From: Bryobacteraceae bacterium | Lineage (GTDB): Bacteria; Acidobacteriota; Terriglobia; Bryobacterales; Bryobacteraceae | Direction: 5' to 3' | Assembly (NCBI GenBank): GCA_947458745.1 | Contig: CANGYQ010000015.1 | Span: forward strand, 1-64,000 | Length of the DNA: 64,000 bases | Shown: positions 61,717 through 64,000 of the stretch, piece after piece | Numbering within the stretch: position 1 is the stretch's first letter | How the letters are laid out: each line of letters opens with the position of its first letter | The notes under the pieces: generated by a model | The model's input: the letters and a program-made list of their open reading frames with translations, nothing else | Told to the model about the DNA's origin: nothing | Databases searched by the model: none | Position numbers and translations under genes: made by a program

Positions 61717-62307
61717 CTACCGAGCGTTGAGATCGATGCCGAGGCGCTTCAGTTCGTCGGCGTAGTAGCGCTTGTGGAGCACATCGTACTCCTCGCCACC
61801 TTCGGTGATCTCGCGCTTGATGGTCTTCACCTTGTTGCGCGCTTCGCGGTCGGCCTTGTCTTCCACCATCAGGATCTCGGTGAAGCCTTTCACGATATCC
61901 AGCCGGACATCGTTGATATCTTTCTTCACCCGGATCTCGCGGGACTTCTTGAGCGCCGCGGCAATCTGGTGGGAAAGGTCGGTGATCTTGTCGCGGGACA
62001 GCTTCATCGAATCACCGGTATCGCGGCCGGAGGCCCGGATCACTTTGCGCTGCTGGATCATCTGGTTCTTGATCCGGCGGAACATTTCCTGATAGCTGAC
62101 GTTCTCCCGGCGCATGTACTCGGAGTACTGGTCCAGCAGTTCGCGCACTTCGTCGTTGAGCTTATCCTCAACGGCCAAGTCGTTCTCGATGATGCCGTTC
62201 ACCAGTTCGGCGGTGGCCGTCGGGTTGGGGGCGTCAATCATGCTGACAGTCAGCCGGCGGACCAGCTGGCGGGAGAGGTACGTGATGAATTCGCGCGCAA
62301 GAAGCAT
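61717..62307 (-). CDS. DUF507 family protein
   Basis: 196 residues, mostly helical and highly charged. The DUF507 arrangement is seen: two related halves, MLLAREFITYLSRQLVRRL...AELVNGIIENDLAVEDKLNDEVRELL and ITDLSHQIAAALKKSREIRV...DEYDVLHKRYYADELKRLGID. Several acidobacteria and deltaproteobacteria carry it; function unknown. No partner gene is adjacent; the next gene on the plus strand starts 56 bp away. Confidence 0.9.
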   Translation of the reverse strand: MLLAREFITYLSRQLVRRLTVSMIDAPNPTATAELVNGIIENDLAVEDKLNDEVRELLDQYSEYMRRENVSYQEMFRRIKNQMIQQRKVIRASGRDTGDSMKLSRDKITDLSHQIAAALKKSREIRVKKDINDVRLDIVKGFTEILMVEDKADREARNKVKTIKREITEGGEEYDVLHKRYYADELKRLGIDLNAR

Positions 62308-62362
62308 TCTTTAGGCTAGCCGTGGCCCTGACGGCACGGCTGCTTGTAATAGTCTACATAAA

Positions 62363-63547
62363 GTGTCCCGCTCATATGCGATCGTTGGTGGTGGAATCAT
62401 TGGCTTGGCGGTGGCGCACCGCCTGTTGCGGCGAGATCCGGGGGCCCGCGCCATCGTTTTCGAGAAGGAAAATCAGCCTGGCCAGCACCAAAGCGCCCAC
62501 AATTCGGGCGTCCTGCATGCCGGTTTGTATTACAAGCCGGGATCGCTGAAAGCGCGCCTGGCCGTCACCGGCATTCGCCAGATGAAGGCGTTCTGCCAGC
62601 AACACGGCATCCCCCATGAGACGTGCGGCAAACTGGTGGTGGCGGTTTCCGCGGACGAATTGCCTCGCTTGAAGGAGCTGATGGAGCGCGGCATGGCCAA
62701 CGGTCTGGTGGGGCTGAAGTGGCTGGAAGCGGCCCAGATGCGGGAGATTGAACCTCATGTGGCGGGCATTGCCGCCGTGCGGGTACCGGAAGAAGGCATC
62801 GCGGACTACCCAGCGGTGTGCCGCCAGTTGCAGCGGTTGATCAATGCGGAAGGCGGCGAAGTCCGCACGGGAACCCCCGTGGCCCAAATTGAGCGGGACG
62901 GCGATGGTTGGCGTGTCAATGGCGAGCCTTTCGACTATCTGATCAACTGCGCGGGCCTGCATTCTGACCGCGTTCTTGCCATGGCCGGTGAGCGGCGCAC
63001 CACGCGGATCGTACCGTTCCGCGGCGAGTACTTCCTAATGAGCCCGGAAGGGGCGCGCCTGGTAAAGCATCTGATCTACCCAGTGCCGGACCCCAAGTTT
63101 CCGTTCCTGGGCGTGCACTTCACCCGCATGATCGCCGGTGGCGTGGAGTGCGGGCCCAATGCGGTGCTGGCGACAAGGCGCGAAGGGTATCGCCGCACCG
63201 ATTTCTCGCTGGCGGATGTGGTGGATGTTTTCTCCTTCCCGGGCTTCTGGCGATTCTTTGCCAAGTACCCGGCGATGGCGGCGTATGAGGTGCGGCGTTC
63301 GCTGGACCGGACCGAGTTCTGCCGATCGCTGCAACGTTTGGTGCCCGAAGTCCAGCTGGAGCATCTGTCGCCCGGCCACGCCGGTGTTCGGGCGCAGGCG
63401 ATGGCGGAAGATGGCACCCTGGTGCAGGACTTCGATATTGTGCAGCGGGCAAGCGCTCTGCATGTGGTGAACGCACCCAGCCCCGGTGCCACTGCCTCCT
63501 TGGCGATCGCCGATCATCTACTGGACCGCATCGCCGCCGGTGTCTGA
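62363..63547 (+). CDS. lhgO: L-2-hydroxyglutarate oxidase
   Basis: 394 residues from GTG 62363. It oxidises L-2-hydroxyglutarate to 2-oxoglutarate with FAD. Seen: SYAIVGGGIIGLAVAHRLL (FAD dinucleotide fold), HQSAHNSGVLHAGLYYKPGSLKA, the substrate-site block FRGEYFLMSPEG, and LGVHFTRMIAGGVECGPNAVLA with HAGVRAQAM near the end. It links to the TCA cycle. It is followed 28 bp later by a nitrilase gene; no functional link is obvious. Confidence 0.94.
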   Translation: MSRSYAIVGGGIIGLAVAHRLLRRDPGARAIVFEKENQPGQHQSAHNSGVLHAGLYYKPGSLKARLAVTGIRQMKAFCQQHGIPHETCGKLVVAVSADELPRLKELMERGMANGLVGLKWLEAAQMREIEPHVAGIAAVRVPEEGIADYPAVCRQLQRLINAEGGEVRTGTPVAQIERDGDGWRVNGEPFDYLINCAGLHSDRVLAMAGERRTTRIVPFRGEYFLMSPEGARLVKHLIYPVPDPKFPFLGVHFTRMIAGGVECGPNAVLATRREGYRRTDFSLADVVDVFSFPGFWRFFAKYPAMAAYEVRRSLDRTEFCRSLQRLVPEVQLEHLSPGHAGVRAQAMAEDGTLVQDFDIVQRASALHVVNAPSPGATASLAIADHLLDRIAAGV

Positions 63548-63575
63548 GCGGTAGCGGCTATACTGCGGGGTAACC

Positions 63576-64000
63576 ATGAGTCAACGTCAGGTCGCGGTGG
63601 TGCAGGCCGGGTCCGGTGTGTTCGACACGCCGCGAACGCTGGAGCGGATGCGGGCTTGGTGTGAGCAGGCCGGCGCGACCGGCGCGGAGCTGGTGGTGTT
63701 TCCGGAAGCCTACATTGGCGGCTATCCCAAGGGCCTCGACTTTGGAGCACGCATCGGGTCCCGCAGCGCTTCCGGCCGCGAGGACTTCTTGCGGTACTCG
63801 AAAGCGGCGATCACGCTCGACGGGCCTGAGGTGCGGGTGATGGGCGAGTTCGCGGAGCTGATGCGGGCTACGCTGGTGACCGGCGCGATCGAGCGCGAAG
63901 GCGGGACGCTGTATTGCAGCGTGCTCTGCTTTGGCCCGGATGGTCGCTTGATCGGGCATCGCCGCAAGCTGGTGCCAACGGCGAGTGAGCGCCTCGTGTG
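63576..64000 (+). CDS. Nitrilase / carbon-nitrogen hydrolase, N-terminal part (runs off window)
   Basis: The first 141 residues. The start MSQRQVAVVQAGSGVFDTPRTLE and the catalytic Glu44 in VVFPEAYIGGYPKG match the nitrilase branch; the Lys of the triad lies in GHRRKLVPTASERLV (near residue 131). The catalytic Cys is beyond the right edge. It converts a nitrile or amide to an acid and ammonia; substrate unknown. TATACT ends 11 nt before ATG, and the start has no strong ribosome site. Confidence 0.9.
   Translation, partial: MSQRQVAVVQAGSGVFDTPRTLERMRAWCEQAGATGAELVVFPEAYIGGYPKGLDFGARIGSRSASGREDFLRYSKAAITLDGPEVRVMGEFAELMRATLVTGAIEREGGTLYCSVLCFGPDGRLIGHRRKLVPTASERLV

Overview
The window looks like chromosomal DNA of an acidobacterium of the Bryobacteraceae/Solibacter type. 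This is inferred from gene families, not from a marker gene: Oar-like TonB receptors with an N-terminal carboxypeptidase-regulatory domain, a long orphan FtsX/MacB-type permease, a DUF1592+DUF1552 pair, a DUF507 protein, several PEP-CTERM proteins, and high GC with TATNAT-like -10 boxes close to start codons. No rRNA, tRNA, CRISPR array or prophage was seen.

Layout. 1-1.2 kb: end of a secreted protein, a PEP-CTERM gene stump and a decayed IS5-type element. 1.2-6 kb: a large TonB receptor and a frameshifted secreted-protein gene. 5.9-9.1 kb (minus): sucC-sucD-ndk plus a ureidoglycolate-lyase-like gene, divergent from trpD across only 19 bp. 10-12 kb: a scar with DUF885, metallo-beta-lactamase and trpD fragments around an intact PEP-CTERM gene. 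12-17 kb: TgpA-like transglutaminase with a lipoprotein, then a small membrane protein, rph, rdgB, a Nudix hydrolase and a secreted protein. 17-24 kb: sulfatase, broken hybrid sensor kinase, isochorismatase-fold protein lacking expected catalytic residues, second TonB receptor, DUF1080 protein. 24-31 kb: CorA-like membrane protein, permease, serS, gltA. 31-37 kb: fused alpha/beta E1 dehydrogenase, a protein with a degenerate GGDEF-like end, and a GMC oxidoreductase with its subunit-3 partner.

37-39.7 kb: orphan Phd-type antitoxin, a small protein next to a nucleotidyltransferase gene broken into two pieces, and a PEP-CTERM gene between two 289-bp direct repeats. 39.7-44 kb: aroC-def-fmt-argJ plus a small secreted protein. 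44-47.5 kb: NfrB-like glycosyltransferase, metallophosphoesterase and gene relics. 47.6-58 kb: S9 and M24 peptidases, ankyrin protein, DUF1592/DUF1552 pair, secreted esterase. 58-64 kb: acyl-CoA synthetase, MoxR ATPase, PEGA protein, a nested palindromic repeat, DUF507 protein, L-2-hydroxyglutarate oxidase, and the start of a nitrilase.

Together the genes give a core of central metabolism and housekeeping (TCA cycle, aromatic amino acids, formyl-Met handling, serine charging) with secreted and outer-membrane functions for polymer degradation. Gene remnants are dense at 0-1.2, 10-12, 18.7-19.4, 37-39.6 and 46-47.5 kb. No complete new defence or mobile system was found. The strongest unusual signals are the split nucleotidyltransferase locus with its direct repeats, the recurring -10-N6-ATG arrangement suggesting leaderless mRNAs, and two divergent gene pairs whose start regions share a symmetric -10.
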